Origin: Bin87 sp963666865
GTDB lineage: Bacteria > Chloroflexota > Dehalococcoidia > Lucifugimonadales > UBA3495
Direction of reading: 5' to 3'
Assembly: GCA_963666865.1 (NCBI GenBank)
Contig: OY763072.1
Span: forward strand, 1,984,001-2,048,000
Length of the DNA stretch: 64,000 nt
Below the pieces are notes generated by a model. The model was given only the letters and a program-made list of their open reading frames with translations, had not been told where the DNA came from and made no database searches. Position 1 is the stretch's first letter; every line of letters starts with the position of its first letter. Positions 25,914 through 33,621 of this stretch are shown here, in pieces. Both the position numbers and the translations under genes were made by a program.

Positions 25914-27047
25914 CTACTCCAGGGACGCGGGATTGATTGGCGTGGGCATGGCCTGTACCGCCGGAAGGACTTTTTCGGCGAACAGTCGGAGGCTTTTCTC
26001 GGCCTTGTCCCGGGGCATCCCGCCGTAAAACATATGGATCACCAACTTTTCCAGGCTGATGGTCCACTGCAAGGTCCTGATTTTTTCGATGATCTGGTCC
26101 GGCGTGCCGATGGGTTGGGTGGCGCGGCGTGCGGAATAGCTGGCATCGGCGGTGCCCACGTCGGCCTGCTGGCGGATCAAGTATTCCTCGTAGCCGCTGA
26201 TACCCTCATAGCCCGGATTGTTCCACTCGAAGTAGTGATGCTGGGCCGCCATGAGCTGGTTGTGGAAGTAGGTCCACCCCTCTTCGGCTTCGTCTTCGGT
26301 CTCGGCGCAATACATCCACAACAAAGTGGTGGGCTGGTCCGGCGGGAGGCCCAGTTCTTTGCGGATCCGGTTGAACCGTCGCACCTTGTCGGTCATCTCG
26401 TCCACGTCGTCGCCGGCGACGAACATCTGGCCAAGCCCGTTTTCGGCAGCCATTCTCGCCGAGGCTTCGGTGGTGAAGGCGACCTTGATGTCGCGTGTCA
26501 ATTCGCCCTTGTGACGGGCCTGGGGCCGGATGGTGGTCGGCGGGATGTCGTACACGTTGCCCTGGAACTCGAAGCGTTCCGTGCCGTCGGCGGCCCTGAT
26601 GGCGTTGATCACATCGTAGAAATACTTGTGCGATTCGCCGATAGGGTAGCCCAGCGAAGCATACTCGTGGGGCGCGATGCCGCGACCGATGCCGAGATGA
26701 AGGCGCCGGCCTCTCAGGAGGATGTCGAGCATGGAGAGCTCGGAAGCCAGGCGGACCGGGTTCCACCAGGGGGCGACGACCACCGCCGTACCCACATCTA
26801 CCCGGCTGGTGCGGCCGGCCCAGTAGGCCAGGTATTGCAGCGGGTTGGGCTGCATCGAGTAGGCGGAGCCGTAGTGTTCGGTTGCCCAGATCGAGTCAAA
26901 CCCCAGCGGCTCGACCAGTTCCCCCATATACAGGGTGTTATCCATGTTTTCGGCGTCGGTTACGGCCGGCGGACGGTCATATTCTTCCTTCAACAGGCGT
27001 TCCCAGTCACCCTGGTTATAGCCGGTGACCATCACTCCACAGTGCAT
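25914..27047 (-). CDS. LLM-class flavin-dependent oxidoreductase
   Basis: A 377-residue luciferase-like monooxygenase: LGFDSIWATEHYGSAYSMQPNPLQYLAYWAGRT near 50-80, RVDVGTAVVVAPWWNPVRLASELSMLDILLRGRRLHLGIGRGIAPHEYASLG after it, and GTPDQIIEKI near the C-terminus. GGAGGAA eight bases upstream supports ATG 27047. It precedes the Gfo/Idh gene by 11 bp, so the two enzymes likely act on the same compound. Confidence 0.9.
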   Translation of the reverse strand: MHCGVMVTGYNQGDWERLLKEEYDRPPAVTDAENMDNTLYMGELVEPLGFDSIWATEHYGSAYSMQPNPLQYLAYWAGRTSRVDVGTAVVVAPWWNPVRLASELSMLDILLRGRRLHLGIGRGIAPHEYASLGYPIGESHKYFYDVINAIRAADGTERFEFQGNVYDIPPTTIRPQARHKGELTRDIKVAFTTEASARMAAENGLGQMFVAGDDVDEMTDKVRRFNRIRKELGLPPDQPTTLLWMYCAETEDEAEEGWTYFHNQLMAAQHHYFEWNNPGYEGISGYEEYLIRQQADVGTADASYSARRATQPIGTPDQIIEKIRTLQWTISLEKLVIHMFYGGMPRDKAEKSLRLFAEKVLPAVQAMPTPINPASLE

Positions 27048-27170
27048 ACGTGTGTTCCTCCTGCGGTTTCCCTGAGCGGCGTAGGCAAATTTCGCCCTCC
27101 CCAGGGGCAATGCGCAGCATTAGTATAACCCTTTGGCCGGACCCGGCATCGGCGCACGTCTTCGTTTCTG

Positions 27171-28031
27171 TCACAAGTCAATGCGCATCAGCTCTTCTGA
27201 GAATACTATTTCACCATCGTAGATCCGGCTGATGTCGCCGATACCCTGCTCCATGGGGCCGTGAGCGGAGAGATGCGGGCCGATGTGGACCAGCACCAGT
27301 TTCTTCACCCCGGCGGCCTGGGCCATGCGGGCCGCCCCGGTAGTGCCGCACTGTCCGGTGTACTCGCCGTTGGCGTCCATCACCGCCTGATCGTCCCAGC
27401 ACATGCAGAGCATCATGTCGGCCCCGCGAGCCAGCTCGATCACCGAGTCGCAGGGTTGGGTGTCGCCGGTGAATACGATATCGCCATCGGCGGAATCCAC
27501 CCGGTAGGCCAGTGAGTCGAGATAAGGCTGCACGTGCTCGGCGGGCGCGGCAGTTACTTCCCAATCCGGGCCGCTGAACACCTTGCCAGGGCCGACATCC
27601 CGCGCACTAACCGACGGGGCCGGCCGGGGCAGAGTGCCGCCGCGGTTGACGAAAACCTGCTGGCTGAGAGGGTGATTCACCCGCGCCTTCCAGTCGTGGG
27701 CGAACAGCCCGTTTTCACCCAGGATGCCCTCGGTAATCTTCTCCGTCAGGTCGGGGCCGAAAACCTGGAGTTGGTTCTCCTTGCCGATGCTCTGGTCCCA
27801 CCGGCAGAGGAGGAAGCAGGGATAGTCGATGTCATGGTCGAAGTGATGGTGAGTGAAAAAGAGATAATCGACCTGGGTGGGAAATAGCCCGACCTTCACT
27901 AGCTTGTGCGTGGCGGCCGGCCCGCAATCGAACATCAGGAGTTGGTCGCCGAGTTTGAGCACGTGGGAACTTCCGAAGCGGGTGGGCGTGGGGGTAGGCG
28001 TTCCGGCGCCCAGGGTGTATATGTCAGCCAT
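27171..28031 (-). CDS. MBL-fold metallo-hydrolase (RNase Z/arylsulfatase-like)
   Basis: A 286-residue metallo-beta-lactamase-fold enzyme. YTLGAGTPTPTPTRFGSS at the start is typical of the RNase Z/AtsA-like branch; FFTHHHFDHDID is the dizinc HxHxDH motif, followed by VFTGDTQPCDS and a final LVLVHIGPHLS. It may hydrolyse a phosphodiester, sulfate ester or lactone. ATG 28031 has GAGG ahead; an upstream in-frame GTG is an alternative. The nested mobile elements start 20 bp upstream of the ATG, so its promoter may lie in inserted DNA. Confidence 0.85.
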   Translation of the reverse strand: MADIYTLGAGTPTPTPTRFGSSHVLKLGDQLLMFDCGPAATHKLVKVGLFPTQVDYLFFTHHHFDHDIDYPCFLLCRWDQSIGKENQLQVFGPDLTEKITEGILGENGLFAHDWKARVNHPLSQQVFVNRGGTLPRPAPSVSARDVGPGKVFSGPDWEVTAAPAEHVQPYLDSLAYRVDSADGDIVFTGDTQPCDSVIELARGADMMLCMCWDDQAVMDANGEYTGQCGTTGAARMAQAAGVKKLVLVHIGPHLSAHGPMEQGIGDISRIYDGEIVFSEELMRIDL

Positions 28032-28089
28032 GTTCGTCCTCACATTTTCAGTAACTGTTCAGAGTCGGTGGGTTTCCTTGTCAGGAACA

Positions 28090-28118
28090 CGTCATTCCTG
28101 CGAAAGCAGGAATCCAGA
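28090..28118. repeat. Family-2 hairpin
   Basis: GTCATTCCTGC and GCAGGAATCCAG around GAAA; part of the outer MITE (also in the 35.8-kb copy). Confidence 0.75.
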
Positions 28119-28180
28119 AAACCTTCGCATGGGCAAACGTGAATACGGATAGGACTTACGCAGTTGAATTACTTATACTC

Positions 28181-28207
28181 GTCATTCCCGCGAAAGCGGG
28201 AATCCAG
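28181..28207. repeat. Family-2 hairpin inside the inner MITE
   Basis: GTCATTCCCGC and GCGGGAATCCAG around GAAA. Confidence 0.75.
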
Positions 28208-28254
28208 TAATCGAAATCGTTAACACTGTTCCAGATTCGTTCACCGTGAAGCTT

Positions 28255-28284
28255 CTGGATTCCTGCTTTCGCAGGAATGACGGG
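28255..28284. repeat. Family-2 hairpin inside the inner MITE
   Basis: CTGGATTCCTGC and GCAGGAATGACG around TTTC, seven bases before the left end of the IS. Confidence 0.75.
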
Positions 28285-28291
28285 TTTATAA

Positions 28292-29184
28292 ACCATTGGT
28301 GCTAGTTTGAGTTGATTTTGAAAATGCCACGAAGTTCCACTATGCTGTGAGTTGCTTACACTACAGCGGAGGAACCTCGTGAACATCGCCGATTTTATCA
28401 CTGAACTGTACTGCCAGATAGATGACGCGCTGCCCGACGTTCCCCAGCACAGTCAGGCCATCCTCTCCCTCAGCGAACTGATTACCATCGGCGTGCTGCA
28501 AGCCATGAAGCAGGTTACGCAACGGGCCTTCTACCATTGGCTCAAAGACAACTATGGCCACCTCTTTCCCCAACTGCCCAGCCGCACCCGTCTGAACCGC
28601 CGGTTGCGGGCGCAACGGGACTGGACCGGCTACTTCCTGGCCGGGCCCACCGTCCTGGGGGTGGCCGACAGCTACGGAGTAGAATTGCGTCATCCCATAC
28701 GCGAAGGGCGACGGGCTAACCAAATCGGCAAGAAAGGCAAGTCCAACCATCGCTGGATCGTGGGAGGTAAACTCTGCATCGTACAGAACCAGTGGGGCCT
28801 GATTACCGATTGGGACTGCGCCGGAGCCAATGTCCACGACCAGACCTTCCTGCCCTTGCTCGCTCAATACGACGGACAGATGATTGTGCTGGCCGACACC
28901 GGCTTTCACCGCGCCAAAGGCGACCCGGCCAACGTCAAGATCTGTCGTCGGGGACAGTGGAACGTGCGCATGGCGGTGGAGACCACTTTCGCCATGATGT
29001 CAGTGGTGTGGGGCAGTAAAGAAATGCGCCATCGGGCGTGGAATGGCTTTGAGGCCCACTTGGCTTACGCCATCGCCGCATTCGATATACTGACCCAATG
29101 GAATGGGTTGGAACCGGACGCCCAGGGACGCATCCATCGCTCCATCGCTCACTTCATCCTCTGACACTTACTAGCACCAATGGT
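28292..29184 (+). mobile_element. Complete insertion sequence, about 893 bp
   Basis: Perfect 15-bp terminal inverted repeats: ACCATTGGTGCTAGT at 28292-28306 and its complement at 29170-29184. A 5-bp direct repeat TATAA flanks it (28287-28291 and 29185-29189), the expected target duplication. It carries one DDE transposase gene filling most of its length. The intact ends and gene suggest recent activity. Family not fixed; IS982-like by transposase layout. Confidence 0.9.
28379..29164 (+). CDS. DDE transposase (IS982-like)
   Basis: A 261-residue transposase. A catalytic triad is readable: Asp97 in VADSYG, Asp173 in VLADTGFH and Glu201 in VETTFAMM, with the family-like GANVHDQTFL and a Lys/Arg-rich GKKGKSNHRW segment between. 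It starts at GTG 28379 with GGAGGA five bases upstream and stops 5 bp before the right inverted repeat. No frameshift or internal stop, so the protein should be active. Confidence 0.85.
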   Translation: MNIADFITELYCQIDDALPDVPQHSQAILSLSELITIGVLQAMKQVTQRAFYHWLKDNYGHLFPQLPSRTRLNRRLRAQRDWTGYFLAGPTVLGVADSYGVELRHPIREGRRANQIGKKGKSNHRWIVGGKLCIVQNQWGLITDWDCAGANVHDQTFLPLLAQYDGQMIVLADTGFHRAKGDPANVKICRRGQWNVRMAVETTFAMMSVVWGSKEMRHRAWNGFEAHLAYAIAAFDILTQWNGLEPDAQGRIHRSIAHFIL

Positions 29185-29223
29185 TATAATTTCAAGTGCG
29201 TAACTCCTATAGGGAAATAACTT

Positions 29224-29254
29224 CCTGGATACCGGCTTTCGCCGGTATGACGGT
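29224..29254. repeat. Hairpin in the right half of the outer MITE
   Basis: CCTGGATACCGGC and GCCGGTATGACGG around TTTC; the same hairpin is in the 35.8-kb copy at 35925-35955. Confidence 0.75.
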
Positions 29255-29425
29255 CTTGTTGTCGGATGGGCGCCTCGAATCTAACGATTACTTTTTTCAA
29301 ACCGTTTTGCTTGTCCAGAGGATGTTTTCAGGGTTATGGCGACACGATTGTAAAGGATGTGGGGCCGTTCAGGTGTGCTAGACTGTCGTTGCCCGCCGCG
29401 GTCAAACGATACAGGAGTTGCGCTC

Positions 29426-30259
29426 ATGATCATCGATACTCACACCCACGTGGTCAGCAGCGACAAAAACCTACATCCCCTCCATCCCGATGCCACGGGA
29501 TGGTCCACACAAGTCAGCAATGACGTTGAGGACTTGATACAGGAAATGGATAACGCCGGCGTGGAGTGCGCCACCCTGGTGCAGCCCAACGGCACCTACG
29601 GCCTGGACAACTCCTACCAGTGCGACAGCGCCTTGCGTTATGCGCCGCGCATCGTGTCGGTCGGCATCCTGGACCCGGCCGCCTCCGACGCCGCGGATCT
29701 GCTTTCCTATTGGGTGAACGAGCGCGCAATGAAGGGTGTGCGCCTCCAGAGCCAGGCCGAACCCGACGACCCGCGCTGCGACGCCCTGTGGCAGCGTGCC
29801 GAAGCCCTTGGCGTCCCCATTTCCATCGGCGGCGGCGGCCAACCCGACAAGGTCAATCGGATGCGCGCCATTGGCGCCCGTCATCCCAACGTGCTCTTCG
29901 CTCCTGACCATTTCGCCGGCTGGAGCGGCGCGGAGGACAAGGCGGCGATGACCGTCGTGTTGGAAGAACTGGCCGCTTTGCCCAACGCCTACCTGCGCAT
30001 ATCCAGCACCAGCCTCGGTCCCTATGCCGGGTTGAGCGACGCCGAGAAGGACTTGTTCCGGAGCGTCATCGAGGCGTTCACGCCCCGCCGCGTGATGTGG
30101 GGTTCCAACTTCCCCTCGTCCCGCGAGGGCGGTTACATCGGGCAGGTGCGGCTGGGACAGACGGCGCTGCCCTGGCTGTCCAGCGAAGACGTTGACTGGA
30201 TTATGGGCGGGAGCGCCGCCACGCTTTGGCCGATGTTGCAGGCGCCGTCCCAAGGGTAG
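29426..30259 (+). CDS. Amidohydrolase family 2 protein
   Basis: A 277-residue TIM-barrel metal hydrolase/decarboxylase of the amidohydrolase-2 group (with 2-pyrone-4,6-dicarboxylate lactonase and L-fuconolactonase). MIIDTHTHV gives the HxH metal motif at 6-8; later MKGVRLQSQ, LFAPDHFAGW and the C-terminal MWGSNFPSSREGG supply further ligand positions. A lactone or carboxylated aromatic/pyrone substrate is likely. It is first in a run of three plus-strand genes. Confidence 0.85.
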   Translation: MIIDTHTHVVSSDKNLHPLHPDATGWSTQVSNDVEDLIQEMDNAGVECATLVQPNGTYGLDNSYQCDSALRYAPRIVSVGILDPAASDAADLLSYWVNERAMKGVRLQSQAEPDDPRCDALWQRAEALGVPISIGGGGQPDKVNRMRAIGARHPNVLFAPDHFAGWSGAEDKAAMTVVLEELAALPNAYLRISSTSLGPYAGLSDAEKDLFRSVIEAFTPRRVMWGSNFPSSREGGYIGQVRLGQTALPWLSSEDVDWIMGGSAATLWPMLQAPSQG

Positions 30260-30290
30260 GTCAACGCCGGTCTGCCGGCGATGGATTCTA

Positions 30291-30322
30291 AACGCAAAGA
30301 CGCGAAGACGCAGAGGCGCGAA
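30291..30322. repeat. Short quasi-tandem AACGCAAAGACGCGAAGACG repeat
   Basis: Units of about nine bases (ACGCAAAG, ACGCGAAG, ACGCAGAGG, CGCGAAG) run up to the start of the NHL-repeat gene. Because the tract is open in that gene's frame from an upstream ATG at 30281, it would add a basic peptide if translated. Confidence 0.55.
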
Positions 30323-30334
30323 GGGTACGAAGAT

Positions 30335-31171
30335 ATGGCGATAACCGTCGGCATGGGCGACTATGTGTACGAGTATCAACCCGAATGGGCGCGGCTGCCA
30401 GTGGGACAGGTTTTCCGCGGCATCAGCGGCGTTGCCGTGGACGGGCAGGACCGGGTGTACGTGTTCCAGCGGCAGGGGCCGCCGGTGCTGGTGTTCGACC
30501 GGGACGGCAACCCGGTGGCGGCATGGGAGCGACGGAACGGCGTGCCGGCGGATGCTCACCACATCCATGTTGGTCCCGACGATTCCGTGTACCTGGTGGA
30601 CCGTGACGCGCACCAGATTTTAAAATACTCGTCCACCGGCGCATTACTGGGGTCGATGGGCACGCGGGACCGGGCATCGTTGCAGGCTCCGTTCAACCAC
30701 CCGGCGGACGTGTGCGTCGCGCCCTCGGGCGAGCTGTTCGTCGCCGACGGCTACGGCAACTCCAGTGTCCACCGGTTCGCTGCCGACGGTACGCATATCG
30801 CATCGTTCGGCCGGCCGGGCCGGGGGCCGGGGGAGTTCATCGTACCCCACAGCATACGGGTGTCGGCCGACGGCAGGGTCTATGTGGCCGACCGGGAAAA
30901 CAACCGGGTGCAAGTGTTCACCAGCGACGGCGACTTCTTGGATCAATGGACGGATTTCAAGTGTCCCATGGGGATACACATAGACGCTGACCAGACAGTT
31001 TACGTGACTGACCAGGTGCCACGGCTCAGCATACTCACCCTGGACGGCGAGCTTTTGGCGCGGGGCAGGACCTTTGAGTACGCCCACCAGGTGTACACCG
31101 ACTCCCAGGGCAACATCTACGGCGCGGACACGTCAACCCAGCGGGTGCAAAAACTGGTAAGGGTAAGGTGA
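30335..31171 (+). CDS. NHL-repeat six-bladed beta-propeller protein
   Basis: A 278-residue propeller. Successive blades read ISGVAVDGQDRVYVFQRQGPPVLVFDRDGN, HHIHVGPDDSVYLVDRDAHQILKYSSTG, ADVCVAPSGELFVADGYGNSSVHRFAADG and HSIRVSADGRVYVADRENNRVQVFTSDG, the NHL consensus. Relatives include the lyase domain of peptidylglycine amidating enzyme and many bacterial binding proteins. No signal peptide is visible. ATG 30335 is preferred because residues before it come from a short tandem repeat. It is followed by the D-aminoacylase-like gene. Confidence 0.85.
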   Translation: MAITVGMGDYVYEYQPEWARLPVGQVFRGISGVAVDGQDRVYVFQRQGPPVLVFDRDGNPVAAWERRNGVPADAHHIHVGPDDSVYLVDRDAHQILKYSSTGALLGSMGTRDRASLQAPFNHPADVCVAPSGELFVADGYGNSSVHRFAADGTHIASFGRPGRGPGEFIVPHSIRVSADGRVYVADRENNRVQVFTSDGDFLDQWTDFKCPMGIHIDADQTVYVTDQVPRLSILTLDGELLARGRTFEYAHQVYTDSQGNIYGADTSTQRVQKLVRVR

Positions 31172-31306
31172 TTCACTCAGGATTTACGGATTTCGTTGAT
31201 TAATTGACATACCAATCCGGTACACCTAAACTCTGCTGCATCAGTATGCTCTTGCTGTCGCCAAGAGCATCGAGAAATGCCGCAAACCGCCGCTGGAGGT
31301 GATGAT

Positions 31307-32983
31307 ATGCCGGAATTTGATTTGGTAATTCGCGGTGGAACCGTAATCGACGGCACCGGACTGCCCCGCATCCGCGCCGATATTGGCATCAAGGACGGGC
31401 GGGTGGCCATGGTCAGCGGGCGCATCAACCCCGCCGGCGCCAAGGTGCTGGACGCCAGCGACTGCATTGTCGCGCCCGGCGCCGTGGACCTGCACACCCA
31501 CTACGACGCCCAACTGAACTGGGACCCCTACGCCTCCCTGTCGGGTTGGTTCGGCGTTACGTCCTTGACGGTGGGGCAATGCGGTTTCGGGTTTGCCCCG
31601 ACCCGGCCGGAGGACCGGGACCTGAACATGCGGATGATGAACCGCATCGAAGCGATACCGCTGGAGTCCATGCGGTTGGGGATGCGCTGGGACTGGGAGA
31701 CCTTCCCCGAATACATGGACAGCCTGGATCGGCAGGGCCTGGGCGTCAACGTCGGCGCGTTGGTGCCCTTCTCGCCGCTGCGTGGCTACGTTCTGGGCAT
31801 GATCCCCGCCCGCGAGCGCACCTCGGTGACCGAGGCCGAGCTGAACCAGATGAAGCAGATTCTGTACGACTCCATGAAAGCGGGGGCGTTCGGACTGTCC
31901 GCCGATAAGAACCTGGAGGACCGTCCCGAGGATGGCAGCTGGCTGCCCAGCCACGTGGCGTCGCCGGAGGAGTTCTACGCCCTGTCCGAAGTCCTGAGCG
32001 AGTTCGGCGTCGGCCACCTGGGCTGGACCATCGGCATCTCAGACGACCGGCCGGGGCAGCGAGAAATGCTGGAAAGGATGGTCCGCATGAGCGGACGCCC
32101 GCTGCACGTGGCTCTGGGCGACGAGGAGGGCTACGACTGGCTTGAAGAGGTCAGGAAAGAGGGCCTGCCCGTGTTGGCCCAGCAGGGTTCCGTGCCGACC
32201 ATCGCGGAGTTCAAGCTCTCCGAATACAACCTGTTCGACTACATGCCCAACTGGGTCCAGCCGCTGGTGGGCTCCAAGGAGGAACGGATCGCCAAGCTTT
32301 CCGAGGACGGCATCCGCGACGGCATGAAGCGGGACGTGATCGAACGGCCTCACGCCCGCACCGACTGGACCCAGGTGCAGGTGGTGGAGGTGGCCCTGGA
32401 GCGGAACCTCAAGTACGAGGGTCTGTCCATCGCCGACATCGCCGAGGCGGAGGGCAAGCACCCGCTGGACGTGTTCCTGGACATCGCGCTGGACGAGGAT
32501 CTGGAAACGGAGTTCGCCCACCCGGCCGGCGGACAAGGGGACGACGCCCGCGCCGAGCGGTTGGTCAATCCCTACGTCCATATCTCGGTATCCGACGGCG
32601 GCGCGCACACCAGGTTCCTGGTCAACAGCGTGTGGCCCGTGTACTTCCTGGGTCACTGGATCCGGGACAACGAGCTGATGACGCTGGAGCAGGCGCACCA
32701 GAAAATGAGCGCCCTGCCGGCGGCGTTCTCCGACATGAAGGGTCGTGGCACCCTGCGCGTCGGCGACTATGCCGATATCATGATCTACAACATGGAAGAG
32801 CTGGGACTGCTGTACGATAAGCCGCAATTCGAGACCGACTTCCCCGGCGGTGAAAAGCGGCTGGTGCAAAAGCCCACCGGCATCCGCTACATCCTGGTCA
32901 ACGGCACCGTTACCTTCGTGGATAACGAATGCACCGGGGCCCTGCCCGGCAAGCTGCTGCGCAGCTACGACATGGTGGGGTAG
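31307..32983 (+). CDS. N-acyl-D-amino-acid deacylase-like amidohydrolase
   Basis: A 558-residue zinc amidohydrolase of the D-aminoacylase group. LVIRGGTVIDGTGLPRIRADIGIKDG marks the small beta domain, VDLHTHYDAQLNWDPYAS the HxH metal site, and SDGGAHTRFL the catalytic Asp near 430. The enzymes remove acyl groups from N-acyl-D-amino acids; many environmental homologues have unknown substrates. GGAGGTGAT gives a near-perfect ribosome site for ATG 31307. A GTAGGGGCG palindrome lies 14 bp after its stop. Confidence 0.9.
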   Translation: MPEFDLVIRGGTVIDGTGLPRIRADIGIKDGRVAMVSGRINPAGAKVLDASDCIVAPGAVDLHTHYDAQLNWDPYASLSGWFGVTSLTVGQCGFGFAPTRPEDRDLNMRMMNRIEAIPLESMRLGMRWDWETFPEYMDSLDRQGLGVNVGALVPFSPLRGYVLGMIPARERTSVTEAELNQMKQILYDSMKAGAFGLSADKNLEDRPEDGSWLPSHVASPEEFYALSEVLSEFGVGHLGWTIGISDDRPGQREMLERMVRMSGRPLHVALGDEEGYDWLEEVRKEGLPVLAQQGSVPTIAEFKLSEYNLFDYMPNWVQPLVGSKEERIAKLSEDGIRDGMKRDVIERPHARTDWTQVQVVEVALERNLKYEGLSIADIAEAEGKHPLDVFLDIALDEDLETEFAHPAGGQGDDARAERLVNPYVHISVSDGGAHTRFLVNSVWPVYFLGHWIRDNELMTLEQAHQKMSALPAAFSDMKGRGTLRVGDYADIMIYNMEELGLLYDKPQFETDFPGGEKRLVQKPTGIRYILVNGTVTFVDNECTGALPGKLLRSYDMVG

Positions 32984-32997
32984 TTCTGCCGGCAACA

Positions 32998-33025
32998 GTA
33001 GGGGCGAATAATTATTCGCCCCTAC
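32998..33025. repeat. GTAGGGGCG palindrome, AATAATTATT core (family 1)
   Basis: Perfect 28-bp palindrome: arms GTAGGGGCG/CGCCCCTAC around AATAATTATT. Lies just after the D-aminoacylase-like gene. Confidence 0.9.
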
Positions 33026-33044
33026 GCGGGAATCACCACCGTGG

Positions 33045-33072
33045 ATGGGGCGGGTTTCAAACCCGCCCCTAC
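33045..33072. repeat. GTAGGGGCG palindrome, GGTTTCAAACC core (family 1)
   Basis: Arms (G)ATGGGGCG/CGCCCCTAC around GGTTTCAAACC; the left arm has one mismatch. It lies 24 bp beyond the stop of the minus-strand Rieske gene, back to back with the AATAATTATT copy. Confidence 0.85.
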
Positions 33073-33096
33073 GCATCGGTTTGTAACGTGGACGAG

Positions 33097-33465
33097 TTAC
33101 TCGTCCGGCACCAGCGCCACAAGTTGGTCGTTTTGCAGGGTGACCAGAAACGCCTTCATACGGAAGTTGGGCTGGTTGACGCAGGTGCCTTCGCCCTTTT
33201 CGTACTGCCAGCCGTGGCCGTCGCAGACGAAAACCTCGTCGCCTTCGTCCTCAATCTCGCCGCCCTGATGCGGGCAGATCGTTGACAGCAGCTTGTATCC
33301 GTCTCGGCCCTTCACCAGAAAATACGAAGCGTCGCCCACCTTCACGGGGGCCGGCAATTCGGTGAAAGAAGTTTCCGGCCCCAACTCCACCCGTACCTTT
33401 TTAGATCGGGCCGAACCGCTGACCTGGCGCAGGGTCACGGTGCCTCTTCTGCGTTCGGTAGTCAT
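33097..33465 (-). CDS. Rieske [2Fe-2S] domain protein
   Basis: A 122-residue stand-alone Rieske protein. ICPHQGG gives Cys64-x-His66 and VCDGHGWQYE gives Cys81-x2-His84, the four cluster ligands with normal spacing. It could be a ferredoxin for a ring-hydroxylating or other oxygenase, but no oxygenase alpha subunit is adjacent. The first 25 residues are Arg/Lys-rich and outside the domain. Cytoplasmic; no membrane anchor or twin-arginine signal. Confidence 0.92.
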   Translation of the reverse strand: MTTERRRGTVTLRQVSGSARSKKVRVELGPETSFTELPAPVKVGDASYFLVKGRDGYKLLSTICPHQGGEIEDEGDEVFVCDGHGWQYEKGEGTCVNQPNFRMKAFLVTLQNDQLVALVPDE

Positions 33466-33621
33466 AGCGTTTGCCTCACTGCCGTCATGTCTGCCTGTCG
33501 TTTGGGCAACAAGCGCGCCAAGTATAGCAAAATCCCGGCGATTTCAAACCGACAGTGGCGATGAGGCGGGCCAAATGCTACACTCACGGACATCAGACAA
33601 CGTAATGCGTAGGAGGCGGTT

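Larger units (their letters stand above)
28150..29209. mobile_element. Inner MITE inserted at TA, itself carrying an IS
   Basis: Terminal inverted repeats TAGGACTTACGCAGTTGAA (28150-28168, followed by TTA) and its near complement at 29187-29209, differing at three positions. The flanks show a duplicated TA, and the outer MITE is cleanly interrupted here, so this element jumped into it. Confidence 0.75.
28052..29290. mobile_element. Family-4 MITE copy interrupted by a second MITE and an IS
   Basis: The outer element. Its left half (28052-28151, starting TAACTGTTCAGAG) and right half (29210-29290) match the uninterrupted 174-bp copy at 35819-35992 in sequence and order. Joining the halves across the inner elements restores a continuous match (...AAACGTG, GATAGGG, TTCCTGGATACC). 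Confidence 0.8.

Noticed and set aside
28080..28290. CRISPR array from the repeated hairpins
   Set aside because: The repeats are palindromes of varying sequence with irregular spacing and occur dispersed over the window; no cas genes.
32998..33072. Paired palindromes as standard Rho-independent terminators
   Set aside because: No T-tract follows and the same sequence recurs as a mobile-looking family, so repeat is the safer call even if it ends transcripts.
33097..33465. Rieske protein as subunit of a cytochrome bc complex
   Set aside because: No membrane anchor and no cytochrome genes nearby; soluble ferredoxin-type length.
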